A stretch of DNA of 64,000 bases from Gnetum montanum (GCA_015680685.1 MNCI01017913.1:71529-135528); one strand, 5' to 3'; positions 11,245 through 24,453 are shown, counted from the stretch's first letter. Numbers and translations: made by a program. Notes: generated by a model not told the origin, from the letters alone.

Positions 11245-12120
11245 ACATTCAGAGGCCACATGGCCTCTTCCTTTGTATATCAAACATACTATTGAGAAAT
11301 CATCAAAATTAGAATTTGAACAATTTTTACCTTTAGAGTTGGATTGATTAAGGCCTGATTGATTTCAAACTTCTTTCCTTTCTTACAAGAAGTTGTTGAA
11401 CTCTTCTTAAAAGAAGAGTTATTTCCTCTTTCTTGCTTACATATTTCTCAGTAGATTCCTTTTCCTTAGATGTTAATTTTAAGGCAAGGAGATTTTTTTT
11501 TTTTTTTTTGCATTATGAGATTCATTTCAAAAGCAATAAGAGCACTTTGGACCTCTTCAAATTTTAGAACCAAAAAATATATACTCTCTTCCATGGCTAT
11601 AACCTTAGGTCTAAATTCTAGTTGGATTATTTTAATATGATTACATCACTTTTAGAAAATTCCTTGCTATACTCCTAATCGCAAAAACTAGATCAGTTGC
11701 CCTAGAAAAATAATCGTTTATCTTTTTACCTTCTTTCATTTTTTGTTTGTTGTAGTCACTTTACAAGACCAAAAGTTTAGATTTTTTAACTATGGATGTA
11801 CCCTCATACGTAGCTTCTAAGGTTTCTCAAATTTTCTTAGGGGTTGTACATCGAACTATTCTATTAAATTCAAACTTATTTAATGCACAATATAAATATT
11901 TGTTTTCTTTGGAATTAGACATAAACTTATTTTTTTCTTCTAATGTCCATTGGCTCCTTGGCTTGATGGCCTTTGTTGCACTATTGGTAGGAGGTGTGTA
12001 GCCTTCAAGGATGGACTTCGATACCTCAAACTTCATTAACTCAAGCAAGCCTTACATCCTTGCCTTTTAATAGGCAAAATCAAATCCATTGAACATTGGT
12101 GGCTTTGTGTAGGATGTTCA
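11245..12120 (-). pseudogene. gag: copia Gag (UBN2 type) with broken zinc knuckle
   Basis: Minus strand from 12120 down: PPMFNGFDFAY, stop, KARM, stop, GLLELMKFEVSKSILEGY, then QWTLEEKNKFMSNSKENKYL, ALNKFEFNRIVRCTT, EATYEGTSIVKKSK and RPKVIAMEES. These are the successive blocks of the copia Gag domain. The knuckle at 11245-11286 reads C-L-I-Y-K-G-R-G-H-V-A-S-E-C: a CX2CX4HX4C motif whose second Cys is Tyr (TGC to TAC). Gag packages the element RNA. Two early stops (at the positions usually Trp and Gln) and shifts near 11640-11760 prevent a full product. It follows the PBS by about 60 bases. Confidence 0.85.
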
Positions 12121-12162
12121 TTTCATAGTTCACTCTTAAATAATTAAGCTAAACATAAGAGA

Positions 12163-12179
12163 ACCAGGCTCTAATACCA
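12163..12179 (-). other. Primer-binding site, initiator-Met tRNA type
   Basis: The minus strand reads TGGTATTAGAGCCTGGT, two bases after the LTR end. The usual plant copia PBS is TGGTATCAGAGC, complementary to the 3' end of initiator tRNA-Met. There is one C-to-T change. Confidence 0.85.
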
Positions 12180-12181
12180 TT

Positions 12182-13331
12182 TGAGAATTAAGAACTTAGA
12201 ATGAGGGGATGAATAAGTCCTCAATTAAAATTTGATCTACCAAAAAACATACAAAACTTTATGTTGTTTCCCAACTTGGATACTTTTACACTCAAAGAGT
12301 AGAATTTGTGCACACCTCTAGACTTTGTTTCTCTATCAAATATGGTTTGAAGGACATCACATCCTATATAAGCATTAAGCTCCACACTAGAGTGTTTCAT
12401 CCCTACAAAAGAAATCAAACCTATAAGGTCCCAACAAGCTTAGAATGTGGTTTTAAGGATCCCATAACCCTAACAAAATTAAGCTTCACTCTAGAGTGTT
12501 TTGGCACTGCAAAACCACTTAATCCCATAGGATCCTAACAAGCTCAATACATATGCCTTCTTTAAATAAGCACATCAACTCCATAACAAGAAAAATAAAC
12601 GATATAAGGAAAGAATATAACTACAATTACAAGTCCTTATTGTTGAAGCTCAATTCAACATAAAATTAAGATACAACCAAGAAAATGATATGACAATGAA
12701 GGATAAGAGTACAAGAGCATATATATGACAATGATTGATTTGATGTGAACAACACTTGCTTAATTTCCAAGAATTTGATGTTTTCTTATAACTTTGTAGG
12801 TTTTGAAAACACCTCAAAATTCATGCAACAACTACCTAACAGCTAGTGTAGATTTCTCCTTTAAAGTTGAGATGTCAACCTAAGATCTACCTCAATTTTG
12901 AGAGATGTTTCATTCTAAATTGGAATATCTCTAGGAAGATGTCTACTTTCATATGGAGACATCTACTATTTTTTGAGAGACATCTATCTATGATTTCTCT
13001 CTTTTCAGCAAAGATGTCTACTGTTTCTTGAAGATGTCTCCTTATCTCTTTGAACTCTAGTTCCTAAGGCTTACTCTTCTTAATTTTTCTTCTTCCCAAT
13101 CCTTGAAGAATTGTCATTTGGTTTTTAGTCTTTGGTTTTAGTTGATGCTTGTTCATGTTCTCATGTTGGCTCATAAGATCTTCACTTTGTCAACTCATTG
13201 TAGATCTTGTTTTCCTTGAGTCCTTAGTCCTTATGTGGACTTCTTATTCATGTCTTGTAAACATGCCATCCACAACAAAAAAAATTTATTCTCCATTTTC
13301 CTTATGGTTTTGACATACCGAAAGGTCAACA
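12182..13331 (-). repeat. 5' LTR of the Sirevirus-like element
   Basis: 1150 bp, paired with 7374-8518. On the minus strand it begins TGTTGACC and ends TTCTTAATTCTCA, two bases before the PBS. U3 keeps GAGACA at 12956 and 12977 and TGTCTC at 13035-13040, in the same interval as in the sister LTR. Confidence 0.88.
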
Positions 13332-14329
13332 TACTGAAGAGGAGAAAGCCCTTAATCAAGGTACTATTGAAGTGACATGAGATTAACTCCTAAACTTGAG
13401 TCATAGAGAGCCAGTCAATGATCCTTTCCACTAATCTAGATATCCATCATGGGAATCCTATGATTTGATCTCTTTTTAAATACCTTTTACTCTTTAATTT
13501 CTCATGTTACTGCCATGGACATTGAAATGATAACAACATCATCATTAGATGCCATCATGTTATCCCTACTAGACATAGCCTAGGAACTTATCCCCAAAGT
13601 ATATATTATTATTAAATTATGATCAGATATTTTTATTGAGATATCATAAGTATGTAATTTCATTTTTCTTGAATGACTTTCCTCTCCACAAGATGAAGAG
13701 AAAGATATAGACTTGGTTGCATGATTCTCACATTTTTGTTTGTAGTAAACTTTCCTACTGCAAGATCTCAAACTTCATCCTGCAACCAAATCAATAGATG
13801 TTTGGTAATATTTTCTAGATTAGGAATAGAATTATGATGAGTACCATAGGTAATATTACATTATGTATCTTACCTTAGTTGTAGTTGAATGGGAATCCCA
13901 CCTTACATGGGATCAAAAAGTAGAAGCTACTACTACTTGGAAGCTTGGTTGGTAGGATTGTTAGGAATAAATAGGTATTACTGAGTTATCATTATTAGAG
14001 TTTGATATATACCTTCTTGTAAATCATGGAAATAAGGATTAGGTAGAGGAAGATTCCATGGAGCATCATCCCAAGGATTTGGAATTTGCCATTACCGGTA
14101 TTACTGCATGGCCTGTGGATAAGCACCACTCGAATACTATGCAAGGCCATGGTATGGAGTCCTTCTTATCAACATCTTGATGAATTTGAAATTAAAAGTT
14201 ATCCTAGATTATTCCATCTCACCAATCATGTGAGCCATGATTGAATAGCATTGAGAATCATGTGAGTCTACGTAATATTCATAGGAACTCTTATTATCCG
14301 AAGGGGATGTAAAAGCCTCATTTGAATCA

Positions 14330-15790
14330 TCTTAAATGCTCTAGGATTAAGAGAGCATTTTTTTACCCTTACCATCATATATTTTGCTTTGTTCATTTGA
14401 TGAAATTACTTTAGTTGCATTGTCAACCATCTTACCCTTAATTTCCTTAAGAGTAGTGATCATCTTCTCATCCATCATATCCTAGACCCAATCCACATGA
14501 TGAACTAGGTCTATCAAGGCTTGTTTGTTCTAACCTAATCCTAAGTAAGAGCCTCAACTACAATAGGAGTTTTGGTAGTACCTTCAATATTTTTAACCTC
14601 CTACTTATGTGATAGATTATGATTATGCTCCTTAGTTTAATGTTGCTTCCTCCATTCTTCTTCCATGATAGAAATGATCTTCAGGAACACCTTGATTCAA
14701 GCCATGGACTTTTTACATACTTGGCCCATTACATAGATGTTCATGTACTGTCTTGTCTCCAAACTTAGCTCCTTAATGATATGCATCAACTACACTCTTT
14801 GGCTAAAATCATGATTCTAATAGTAGTTTGTAGTTTTCATGTACCTCTCCATGATGATATTAAGAGGCTCTTAGTCTCCTTGCCTTGATCTATCCATTTC
14901 ATTTTAGATGTTTGAGATTCAAAAGTAAGTCTAAACTTTTGTATAGAATACCTTGATCATATCTGCCAATTTTTGGATTGATCAAGGAGGTAAAGATATA
15001 TACTAGGTTTCTACATGTTTAGTGAAGGTGCAAGGAAATAACCACAACTTCTACCAATTACTTGTGATGACTTAAAGGTAGTAAGTGTTATCAAAGGCTT
15101 GCACATGAAGCTAGGGATCATCACTAGTATACCCTCTATTGGTTGGTAGATTATCCATGTTCATCCTTTTGACCCTACTATTATGAACATGCTCCCTTGG
15201 AATGTATACAACTTTCATCAAATCATGATAATTACCCAAGTCAAATGAAGAGGAATCATCATTACCACCAACAATTCTAAATAAAAGTAGATGTTGAAAC
15301 CTAGAAAGAAGATCATCATGTTGGGCTACACTTGATGTGAAGTTACCTGACTAGTGACCTTAGTAGTGGCTTGGACATTTATCCTTCTTATTTTATTTGG
15401 CCTCTTGCTTTCCATCTAATTGGTTAGATGAACAGATATGGCCAAAAAATCTTTTTTTCATCTAATCGTGAAGACCTTACATGTACAAAGGCTCATAATC
15501 ATTGAGCATAGATTCATGAGTCTTGTATACTTTGTGTTCATTTTCAATCCCTATATTGATTAAGGCATCAATGATATGATTAGGTATAGCAATAATCTAA
15601 TCTCTTGCAAACTGGCCATGAGCATCACTCCATCTCCCCTTCCTATCTTGATGATAAGAAAACATTACTAGTGGAAGGGTCTTATCCTTTGATTCTTGAA
15701 AAGTAGTGAAATCACTTCTTCTTTTTCATCCATTACTAGAAGTCTTAGATGAGCTCTTAGCATTCTCAACAATTTTGATTACATTCATGA
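14330..15790 (-). pseudogene. Ty3/gypsy gag relic
   Basis: The minus strand carries NMDNLPTNRGYTSDDP, VQAFDNTYYL, LWLFPCTFTKHVET, SIQKLADMIKVFYTKV and, beyond them, a stretch ending IISIMEEEWRKQH. The order matches the Athila-like gag at 40640-40920 (NMNNILRFEGEYNS, LEAFHDAYSL, KLKFFSKILIKDVEGWY). Many stops. The flanks 13332-14329 and 15791-16560 hold no motif I can name but probably belong to the same element. It starts directly after the Sirevirus-like 5' LTR, so that copia element may have landed in it. Confidence 0.6.
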
Positions 15791-16572
15791 TAATGTACAT
15801 ACACAAAACTAAAACACATTTTGGAATTGAATAAAATTTAAAATAACAAATGTGTAAGTATTTCTAGATAATTCATTAATGTTGTTGTTGTAAATAGTAC
15901 TCATGATAGGAGTCCCACTAGTTTTGTATCAAAGGAATATATCATACAAATCACAATGTGATCTAATCATAAGCTTCAAGGATGATGTTGAATGGATTAC
16001 AAAGAATAATTATGTATATCGTTGCATTCAATAAATATAAAAGATATTATAATACATGTGATACAAATAGAAACCTATGTTGCCATAGTGTGAGATTAAG
16101 AAAATATTTATAATTTTATGTTTTATGCCTTTTTATGGATTTTATTTTTATGAGAAACCAATAAACAATGATAAACATACATGCATTGGAATCTCACTTA
16201 GAAATAGGGACAATGATCATGTTGTAATTCCTCAAGGAATGGATGCAACACCACACATACAGATGCACATACAAAGTATAATAAATGGCTCTTAGTCATA
16301 GCCTCAATGGCCCAACACCATGTCATAGAGTTGTGACCTTCTTAGGCAAGGTTGAATCATCATAGCTTATGAAAATGAGGAAATAAATATTTTTTATGAT
16401 TTTAATATTTTATAATATTTTTGGTATTTTAATATTTTAGGTATAAACAATGCAAAACTAAAAATAATAATAAAATTTATTTACTGCACGAACACTAGCA
16501 TCTACATTAACTAAACAATTCCAAGCTACATAAGAAAGCTAGTACTCTGATAAAGTCTAGCCACAGTTGTGA

Positions 16573-17220
16573 AAGAGATGGATCAAAACACATAAAATAG
16601 GGAAGGAATCACTTACCTAAGGAATGAAGAGCTCTTCACATGAAATTGGATGTCAAAATCACAAAATGAAATGGTTGAAATTAAGTTAATTTTGTATGGA
16701 TCTCATCTTGAGTATTTATAGTTTTTACAACACAATGGCAAGGGTTTGCCAGTGGCCAAGCATTAATGGAGGTCCTTCAACATAGCTTGGATAACTCATA
16801 AGTGGCCAAAGAGGTAATGTATCCAAACTAGGACATCAAGAAGGGTGAATCAACATCTTTATGCTAACATAGGGGGTGCACTAGCATAGGGAAGGCAACA
16901 CATCCTTGCCATCATATTTTACTCTTGTTTTTCCATATCAAAGCTAAGAGGCCTAGGAACAAGTAAGAATCTTTTGATGGTCTCCAAATAAAGTGGAAAA
17001 CTTCCAAAAAATCCTAAAATGTGTTCCAAATCTATGAGTGAGAACAATAAGTTAACGATGCATACTTGAAAGATAGAAACCTCAACCATGTATGTGAAAA
17101 CACAAGATGCATTTGAGACATCTTGAATATAGGTCTTATAATTAACTTACAAAATGCTACTAGATAACTCATTAGATGCCAAAGGAAGATAACCCCAAGC
17201 AACCCTCAAAGTATAACCTA
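16573..17220 (-). mobile_element. Possible 5' LTR for the gag relic
   Basis: The minus strand has ACTATAAATACTC at about 16715-16727, then about 140 bases to CTTTATCAGAGTACTAGC at 16540-16556, which could be a tRNA-Met-type PBS (usual TGGTATCAGAGC). No sister LTR was found, so the outer boundary is a guess. Confidence 0.3.
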
Positions 17221-18035
17221 AATACATTATTCCATATTAATAAAGAATTTTTTTCTTTTTCTCTTTTTACATTTTCCATATTATTTTCTTGATGTGTAAT
17301 TCCAAATGGAAAGTATATTTAGGAATAGGATATCACAAACATAGTCATGACAATGTTTCATGATGATTGTAGATTTGTGAATGTTTTAGAAATGATATTC
17401 CAAACTAAAGATATATCATCCTACACTCTAGATTAATTCATTTAAACTATAAGGGCTCTTCAAAAATTGAATAAGTTAACTTTACTAAGGAAAGATAATA
17501 TTGTTATAGTTTAAGAGCTAAGTAACTAAATTATGAATATACTAATTATTTTGTTGCTGATACATGTATAAAGAAATAATTTCATATTTTTGCATAATTA
17601 ATAGTAGTTTTAGAAATCATATGAATTTTTATAAGCATTATTTTATAAAATTTAAGGAAGATAGTAGTTGTACATGCATCAATTTGATGATGGGACATAA
17701 GTAAAACTTGAATGCATTCGTAAGTATCAAGTAGGTCTTTAGGATGCTTATCCAATTCTAGTCCATCATCTTATGTGAAGGATAGATGGTAGGGCTTAAA
17801 AATTCTTTGATCCACTAGAAAATAAGAATCATATATTAAGAATTATGATATTTCATAAGTAAACATTGAGTCTAACTCATTCTACAACCAAGAAGAAGAT
17901 AAGAAGATGGACAAGAATATCATGCTTACCATGAAGAATATACAACAGGATAAGCATTAACGTTTGAAAATGATTTAACATTGATTTAGCATAGTTGATT
18001 ATGTTTCATATGATAGACAAGAAAATAGGCTAGGA
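17221..18035. other. No feature recognised
   Basis: AT-rich, stops in all frames, no motif. It may include the decayed 5' part (endonuclease) of the LINE that follows, but I cannot show it. Confidence 0.5.
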
Positions 18036-19053
18036 TACAAAATGAGAAAGGAGGTAACTATACTAATAGCGAAAGCCAAACATAAAATCTTGGATAGCTT
18101 TTATGAGAAACTATAAATAAATGAAGAAAAAAAATTCTATTTATAAGTTAAAAAATAAAAAATAAAAAATGTAAGAATATTGATCACATTGAATGCCTTA
18201 AGAAAATAGATGATAGAGTGGCTACAGATATACTCTTATGATACGTTTAGAGGAAAACTTTCCTAATAAATATATTAAAGTGATTCCGGACATTGATGAA
18301 GGGGATAACACTAAAATTTAAACTTGTGGTATAATGCTTGATTTTTCAGTCATAGTAGGTCTACATCAAGAATCTACAATTAGCATGTACTTATTTGACA
18401 TTATCTTGAATGAATTAATAAAGAAAATATAAGATGAAACTCCTTGGTAGATGCTATTTAGAAATGATCTTGTATTGGTGGATACAACTCAAGAAAATAT
18501 ATTTTTAAAAATAATGAAGTAGAGACATGATCCAAAATCAAAAGGCTTAAAAATTAGCAAAAGTAAGATAAATTATATGTAATTAAATTTTAATAATAAC
18601 ATAAATAGTGATGAAATATAAGTAATAATTCAAGGCCAAATATCCCTCCATGCAAATAGTTTTATTGCCTAGGATCAATTCTCCAATTGGATGATAAAAT
18701 TGATAAAGATATAAATAATACAGTTGAGACATTATATTCAAAATGGATATATGCTAGTGATTTTTTATATCATAAAAGAACACTAATAAAATTGAAAGGA
18801 AAATCTTATAGGATACTAATCAAACATACTATCTTCTATGTACAAAACATTGGGTAGTACAAAATAGGCAAAAATAATAAATTAGTATAATAGAAATGTA
18901 AATGCTTGAATTGATGTTTTATGTTACCAGAAGAGATAAACCACATAATATATATATTAGTTAAATACTTGGAGTGACTTATATTTTGGATAAGCTATAA
19001 GAATGGAAACTTAGATGATTTGAACATATGGAAAGAATCTCACATAATGAATT
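18036..19053 (+). pseudogene. RTE-type LINE reverse transcriptase relic
   Basis: Plus-strand translation gives AKAKHKILDSFYEKL, then VATDILL, then IIVGLHQ-like text (DFSVIVGLHQESTISMYLFD, where families have GLHQGSALSPYLF), then MLFRNDLVLVDTTQENI, GLKISKSKINYM and, at the end, FEHMERISHNE (families: WFGHMERM). These are ordered blocks of plant RTE-clade RT and its C-terminal tail. The catalytic FADD is FRND. Stops and shifts throughout. The 3' end is lost in the assembly gap. RTE elements copy themselves by target-primed reverse transcription. Confidence 0.8.
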
Positions 19054-19474
19054 NNNNNNNNNNNNNNNNNNNNNNNNNNNNNNNNNNNNNNNNNNNNNNN
19101 NNNNNNNNNNNNNNNNNNNNNNNNNNNNNNNNNNNNNNNNNNNNNNNNNNNNNNNNNNNNNNNNNNNNNNNNNNNNNNNNNNNNNNNNNNNNNNNNNNNN
19201 NNNNNNNNNNNNNNNNNNNNNNNNNNNNNNNNNNNNNNNNNNNNNNNNNNNNNNNNNNNNNNNNNNNNNNNNNNNNNNNNNNNNNNNNNNNNNNNNNNNN
19301 NNNNNNNNNNNNNNNNNNNNNNNNNNNNNNNNNNNNNNNNNNNNNNNNNNNNNNNNNNNNNNNNNNNNNNNNNNNNNNNNNNNNNNNNNNNNNNNNNNNN
19401 NNNNNNNNNNNNNNNNNNNNNNNNNNNNNNNNNNNNNNNNNNNNNNNNNNNNNNNNNNNNNNNNNNNNNNNNNN
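19054..19474. other. Assembly gap (421 N)
   Basis: A run of N. Open frames reported across it are artefacts. True size unknown. Confidence 1.
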
Positions 19475-19689
19475 TTTATGTGCACTATTCATTTTATTTT
19501 ATTATTTATTTTATTTTTAATATTAGTTTAGATTTTCTTTAGTTAGATTTATTTAAATATTTACAAGTATATTTTTCTGTTAGTTTTAGTTTGGATTATA
19601 CAAATTTAATTAGGACATCCAATTCACATTGTACTAATGATGTTCAATCATCAAAGAAGAACATTGTACTAAAATATTCTAATTAAGTT

Positions 19690-20730
19690 AAAGGTGATAA
19701 CTTGAATAACTTTAATGAGGAAGAACTAGCCCTCCTATCATGGAAATTTATCATGCTTCTCAAGAGAAAACACAATAGAAAAAGAACTTTGAATAATCAC
19801 AAGAAGGATTGGAAGAAGAGTGACATTTAGTATTATTATTATCATATAAAGAAAAAGAACTTTAAATAATCACAAGAAGGAATAAAATGAAAGAGAAAAC
19901 ATATAAAGAAAAAAAAAATTATACTCTTGGAATGAATGAGAGAAGTCCTCATCTAATAATGAGATAAATGACGAATGTAACCTTATTCTCACGATAGCTA
20001 TTAAATGAGAAGTTCAACCTATTGAAGAAGAGGAGAGCATGAACAAAGAAACAAGTTATGAAATACCTCTAAATTTATTTCATCAAACTCCAAAGTATTT
20101 TCATAAAGATATAGAGAAAAATCTATGAATAATAATTAAATTTTGAAGCTTCAGTTGTTGAAATTCAAGAGAAACAGACTCCTCAGTGTGATTTATAAGC
20201 AAGTTGTAGTATTTTCCAAAAATGTCTTAAGGAGAGAGATACACATCTTCAAGAAAAAGAGAAAGAAATCAAGAACTACCTTAAGTAACTTGATTACTCT
20301 AAAGTCACAATAGGGAATCAAGCCTAAGAAATTGCAAATCTTCCAAGTGATCATTAGAAATTCACCCAAGGGACTATTAGTTTGAACATGATGATGAGAA
20401 AATTAAAGAAAGTTGGTAATAAATTAGATCTTGAATACAAGCCAACATGACCTACATGGATAATACAAGATAAGTGGAATTATCTTTCAAGGTGTAAATT
20501 CCTTTTTAGAAACTCATATACTCAATGATTTTATTACTATAATTATGGTCACATATAATATTATTATACATATAGAGAATATTATGGCTATGATAATATA
20601 AGATTTTTGCAAGCTAACCAAGGTAAGTATAATAAGATGGTACAAAAGCACAAAAATAGGAAAGTATGCATGCCTAAAATCTTAGTACAAAAGATAGATG
20701 TTAAAGAAAAAAATATTTGATCGAGCTCCT
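19690..20730 (+). pseudogene. Ty1/copia gag relic with destroyed zinc knuckle
   Basis: NNFNEEELALLSWKFIMLLK at about 19702 resembles the copia segment before the basic linker (families: DEEMALFVRRFNKFMK), and a Lys/Arg-rich stretch follows. At 20527-20568 the frame reads stop-F-Y-Y-Y-N-Y-G-H-I-stop-Y-Y-Y. The spacing fits CX2CX4HX4C with all three Cys turned into Tyr or stop and the His kept. Next comes FLQANQGKYNKMVQKHKNRK. No pol follows. Orientation plus. The 5' side is cut by the gap. Confidence 0.5.
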
Positions 20731-22943
20731 TCCAATCAAATTGAATATAGGAAAGAGAGTTTGAAGATGGACCATGTCCAAACTAGCCTAGTTATGTAAC
20801 TATCTCAATCTACATTAGGATGGTTCATAATTTATTCTTAGAGTAGAATAGTTGCAAATTTTCATTTTATGTAGTTTTGGATACTATTATTTTTCCCTAT
20901 AACTACTCTATGTTTTGCCTTGTAATTTTGTGGTTCCTCTAGTATTGTAAGATTAATTATACACTATTTAGGTTAACCATAAATTTTATGGATTGAATGA
21001 CCTTTGTATAGTTTTATACCTATTTTAAATGCCTAGGTTGACTAGACACTTTCTTGGTTGACAAAATGCTAGTTCATCAAATGTTTGATATGTTAACTAT
21101 CTATATGATAATATAATTTTTAAAATTTTTTAACTCTAAAGATAGATAAACAAGATTTATAATAGATTAACCAATGTAACAATGGGAAAAATTGGGTGCT
21201 AGACACTAAAAATTCCTAAATGAATAATTTAATCTCAGGATCTACAGTCTTGAAAGATCTAAGGTATCTTAGGTGATATTGTTGATCACCAAAGGACTTA
21301 AAAATATATTACTAAACTAACATAATTAGAAAGAAAAAATAGTGATGCATAAACAAAGATCAAATCGCTAGATCCACAAATGATGAAATACTAGTACATT
21401 AGAAATAGAAAGGAAATAGCTGAAAATACCACAAAGTTGTCTTAAATATGAAATAGAAAGTTTAGAAAATATAGATCTAAGCACTGTTTCTAGAAGCTAG
21501 AGGAATCTTTGATTTGCATTCAAGCTTTGTAAAGGAGGCCTCAAAAGTCTTTGATCTACACTCTAGCCTTGCACAAGAGTCCTCAAAAGTCTCCAATTCT
21601 ACACCCAATCTTGATGACTTTGTCACCAAAGAATGGCTACTATGCATCTTAGAAATTTAAAGTTTCATCATGAATGGTAAGGCTATTGCAATGCTTTAGA
21701 GCATGGAAGCTTGAGTTATGCTCTACTGTGATCACAAAAAGTTATCTTCTCTACATGGTCTTTGCTACTAGATGATGCTTTGAAAATTATGTCAAAAAAA
21801 TCTTTAAAATAATCTTGGTTTTCACTTTTATAGGCTATCAACCTATGTTTTCACATTGATTTTCCACATGGTAATTGCCCAGCATAACTTAACGAGTAAT
21901 AGCATAACTCCATTAGACTATTTTTTGGTTTACGCTAGCTAGGATAATTTTTAATGTATTTTTTATTTACACTGTGAACTCATGGTTAGCATAATTATTA
22001 GCATATTTTTGATTTGTGCTATTACTTGTGCTTTACATTACAAGTTAGGCTTGAAATGATGTGCCATGGAGATGTCTTAGGATCACAATAAAACAAGGTT
22101 ACATAGAGAATCTCTATGAAGGATCCAAGGCACTTCTTTAGCTCTTGGTCTTGAATCAGAGTTACACCAAAAGTTACATGAAATGGATTCAAGGTCTCCT
22201 ATTTTTTATCTAACCAAGACACAAGGCTTCCCTATTTATAATCAAAATTTTTTGATGTATTTATTTAGCCCCTCTTTGTTGATGTTTAGAGGACTATTCT
22301 AAAAGACATCAACAAAAAATATGAAACACAATTGTAGGTTTACTATAAATGTTTCTCTCTTCACATCTTATTCCATAGATGTTGAGTCATGCTAGTGAGT
22401 ATTTGTAATGGTGAGGTAATATTAAGACAATAAAGATAAGAGGTCATGGCCAATATGGATGGTAAATATTTAGAGTAATGTATTTTAGCCAAATGTTCAT
22501 GTAGAAATGATCAAAGAAAGGACAAGAAATTCAAAGTGTGCTAATGTCATTGGTATACTAATAGTTTTGATACCTTAGTGATATACCCATTTGTTGATAA
22601 TCGTATGTGCTTTATAATTTATTTGCTAGCTATTCATGTTTCAAGAAACCAATGTTTTCTATGGATCACTTTGGCCACTTGAATTTTTTTAAGAGTCATT
22701 GTTTTACTATAGGCTACTTTAGTTATTTGGATTTTTTTTTAAATAAAACCCTCTTTAGGTTTCAATACCAAGTTTGGTTATCATGCTCAATAGGGCATCA
22801 TGAACCTTAATGAACTAGGTAATAGGGATTGATGCATATGATATAATAAGAATACAAATACATTGCACATGGGGCTCATCATAAGTTGGGTATCAAGGGA
22901 TGAATTTGGTGTACATTTATAGCTTAGAAGGAATAGCACAAAG
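20731..22943. other. Unresolved, possible LTR relic
   Basis: No coding motif. The stretch 21190-21380 resembles minus-strand text at 1100-1290 (LTR end region) and weakly 3230-3360, sharing the words AAGGTATC and TTGTTGATCACC. From 22330 to 22943 nothing recognised. Confidence 0.3.
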
Positions 22944-24428
22944 TGAAACACCACCAAAATTTCATGTTGCAAATCGTAACTTTCATTTCCCAACTTGAGG
23001 AAATATTTCATTGTAAATGTAAGATTTATAATTCATGAGCTACAATCTTGGATTCTTTAGCTTATAAGGCTAAAAATTGTGTCAAAAGTTGTTATTTCCT
23101 CATTTCCCAAGTGGAAAAAGATGTCTCATGTCTATATTTGGACTTGGTAAGGCTAAAACTACTTGGGAATGGCCAAAATTAGCATTTTCATGGGTTTTTG
23201 TAGGGTTATAGCCTCAACTACGTTGGAACCATCTGCCCCTAGGTGTAGATGGAATAGATGGGATTTTTCATTTTCAACCCAATGTAGTCACCACCAAAAC
23301 CCAAAGAAGATGCAACATTGGAAATATTTGGATTTTCCATTTTGGAATTGGTGGCAATTTTCATTTCCTTTTTTCCAACAATAGCTATCATAGTCACCCC
23401 AAGTCTTCAATAGCTAAAGCACGACTAGTGTAGATATCCGTTCCATTAGTTCCAGCCATTCCAATAGTTTTGAAAATTTTCCAACAACTTCAATGTAGCC
23501 CACCAAGGCTGAGATAGTTGGGATGGTATCTACATAGTCACAAAAGTTTGTTCACTATATATACTAAATGGATGGGCTTTGGTATCTACAGTGTATTCCA
23601 AACTTATTATAAATGGAAACTATGCTAAAATTTGTAATCATTACCACCTTCATATTGACATTAATCTATTAGTAATTATGATAGTAATGTGTAGGCCCCA
23701 AAAATAGCAATTCCACACCTACATAAACCCAATGTAGATACCTTATTCTTGTTCTACCACTTTTTGTCATAGCAGCATCATAACTTATTCCATAGCCTAA
23801 AAGCAGTTTACACCCAAAGAGCCTTGTAATCCTGGAACCCCTTTTGGTAGCAAAAATTGGTATCTATGTTGGGCACAATAACTTCCACATAATACCATTA
23901 CACCAAAGGTGGAACACCAATCCATGACCATAATTGCTAATCTTAATAAAGACTAGTGTGGAGTCGCTAAAAACTAGAGTTAGGAAAAATCTGGATCATG
24001 GAGTTGACATAGAACATAGCCTGTAAGCTCCAATAGACTTCAAACTTCTTCAAGAAACTTCTTTTTCACCTAGCATAAAATATATACTTTTAAGCCTACG
24101 ACTTTATTTTCCATTTTAATAAAGTCATACTTCATTATTATGCAAATATGAATTCACATTTTCGTTTCTATGTCTTTTCCCATTTCGAATCTGCAATTTC
24201 ATTTCTATGTAAGATTACACTTCCATTTTTGTTTAAATTTAGATTTTCATTTCCATTCACATTTATGTGGCCATTTTTTACTTTCATAAGTCCCTGGGTG
24301 ATTGACTAGACCATCTAGGATGCCTTGAATCCCATTTCTATATGCCCTTGGGATTTAAGGCTAAAATGGTTTTAGTGCTTGGGATATTCCAGTTTACATT
24401 TGAGCAACCCATTTTTCTACGTCCAACA
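22944..24428 (+). mobile_element. Ty3/gypsy 5' LTR
   Basis: 1485 bp, TG...CA (TGAAACACCACC ... ACGTCCAACA), in inverted orientation to the related LTR at 1086-2750. A PBS follows six bases later, then a leader and gag, so this is the 5' LTR of a plus-strand element. The matching 3' LTR was not found; the element is cut or replaced after protease. ACTATATATACT at about 23548-23559 is a candidate TATA box. Confidence 0.75.
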
Positions 24429-24434
24429 CTTTTT

Positions 24435-24453
24435 TGGCACTAGAAGAAGGGCC
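24435..24453 (+). other. Primer-binding site
   Basis: TGGCACTAGAAGAAGGGCC, six bases after the LTR end. It shares its core with the sites at 1061-1079 and 45338-45356. Confidence 0.65.

Larger units (their letters stand above)
7374..13331 (-). mobile_element. Sirevirus-like Ty1/copia element lacking pol
   Basis: Complete at its ends: LTRs at 12182-13331 (5') and 7374-8518 (3') on the minus strand. The PBS lies beside the 5' LTR and a purine tract beside the 3' LTR. Flanking 5-mers TACTC (7369-7373) and TACTG (13332-13336) fit a decayed target-site duplication. The coding part is a UBN2-type copia Gag, a defective zinc knuckle and a long coiled extension. A cluster of GGGGGAGTT motifs precedes the 3' LTR. 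Large Gag and repeated PPT-like motifs are known Sirevirus (SIRE/Maximus) traits. I find no integrase, RT or RNase H, so it is non-autonomous or internally deleted. Confidence 0.85.

Noticed and set aside
18979-19531. Long open frames of 150-168 codons over the N run
   Set aside because: Almost all codons are N. They are artefacts of the assembly gap.
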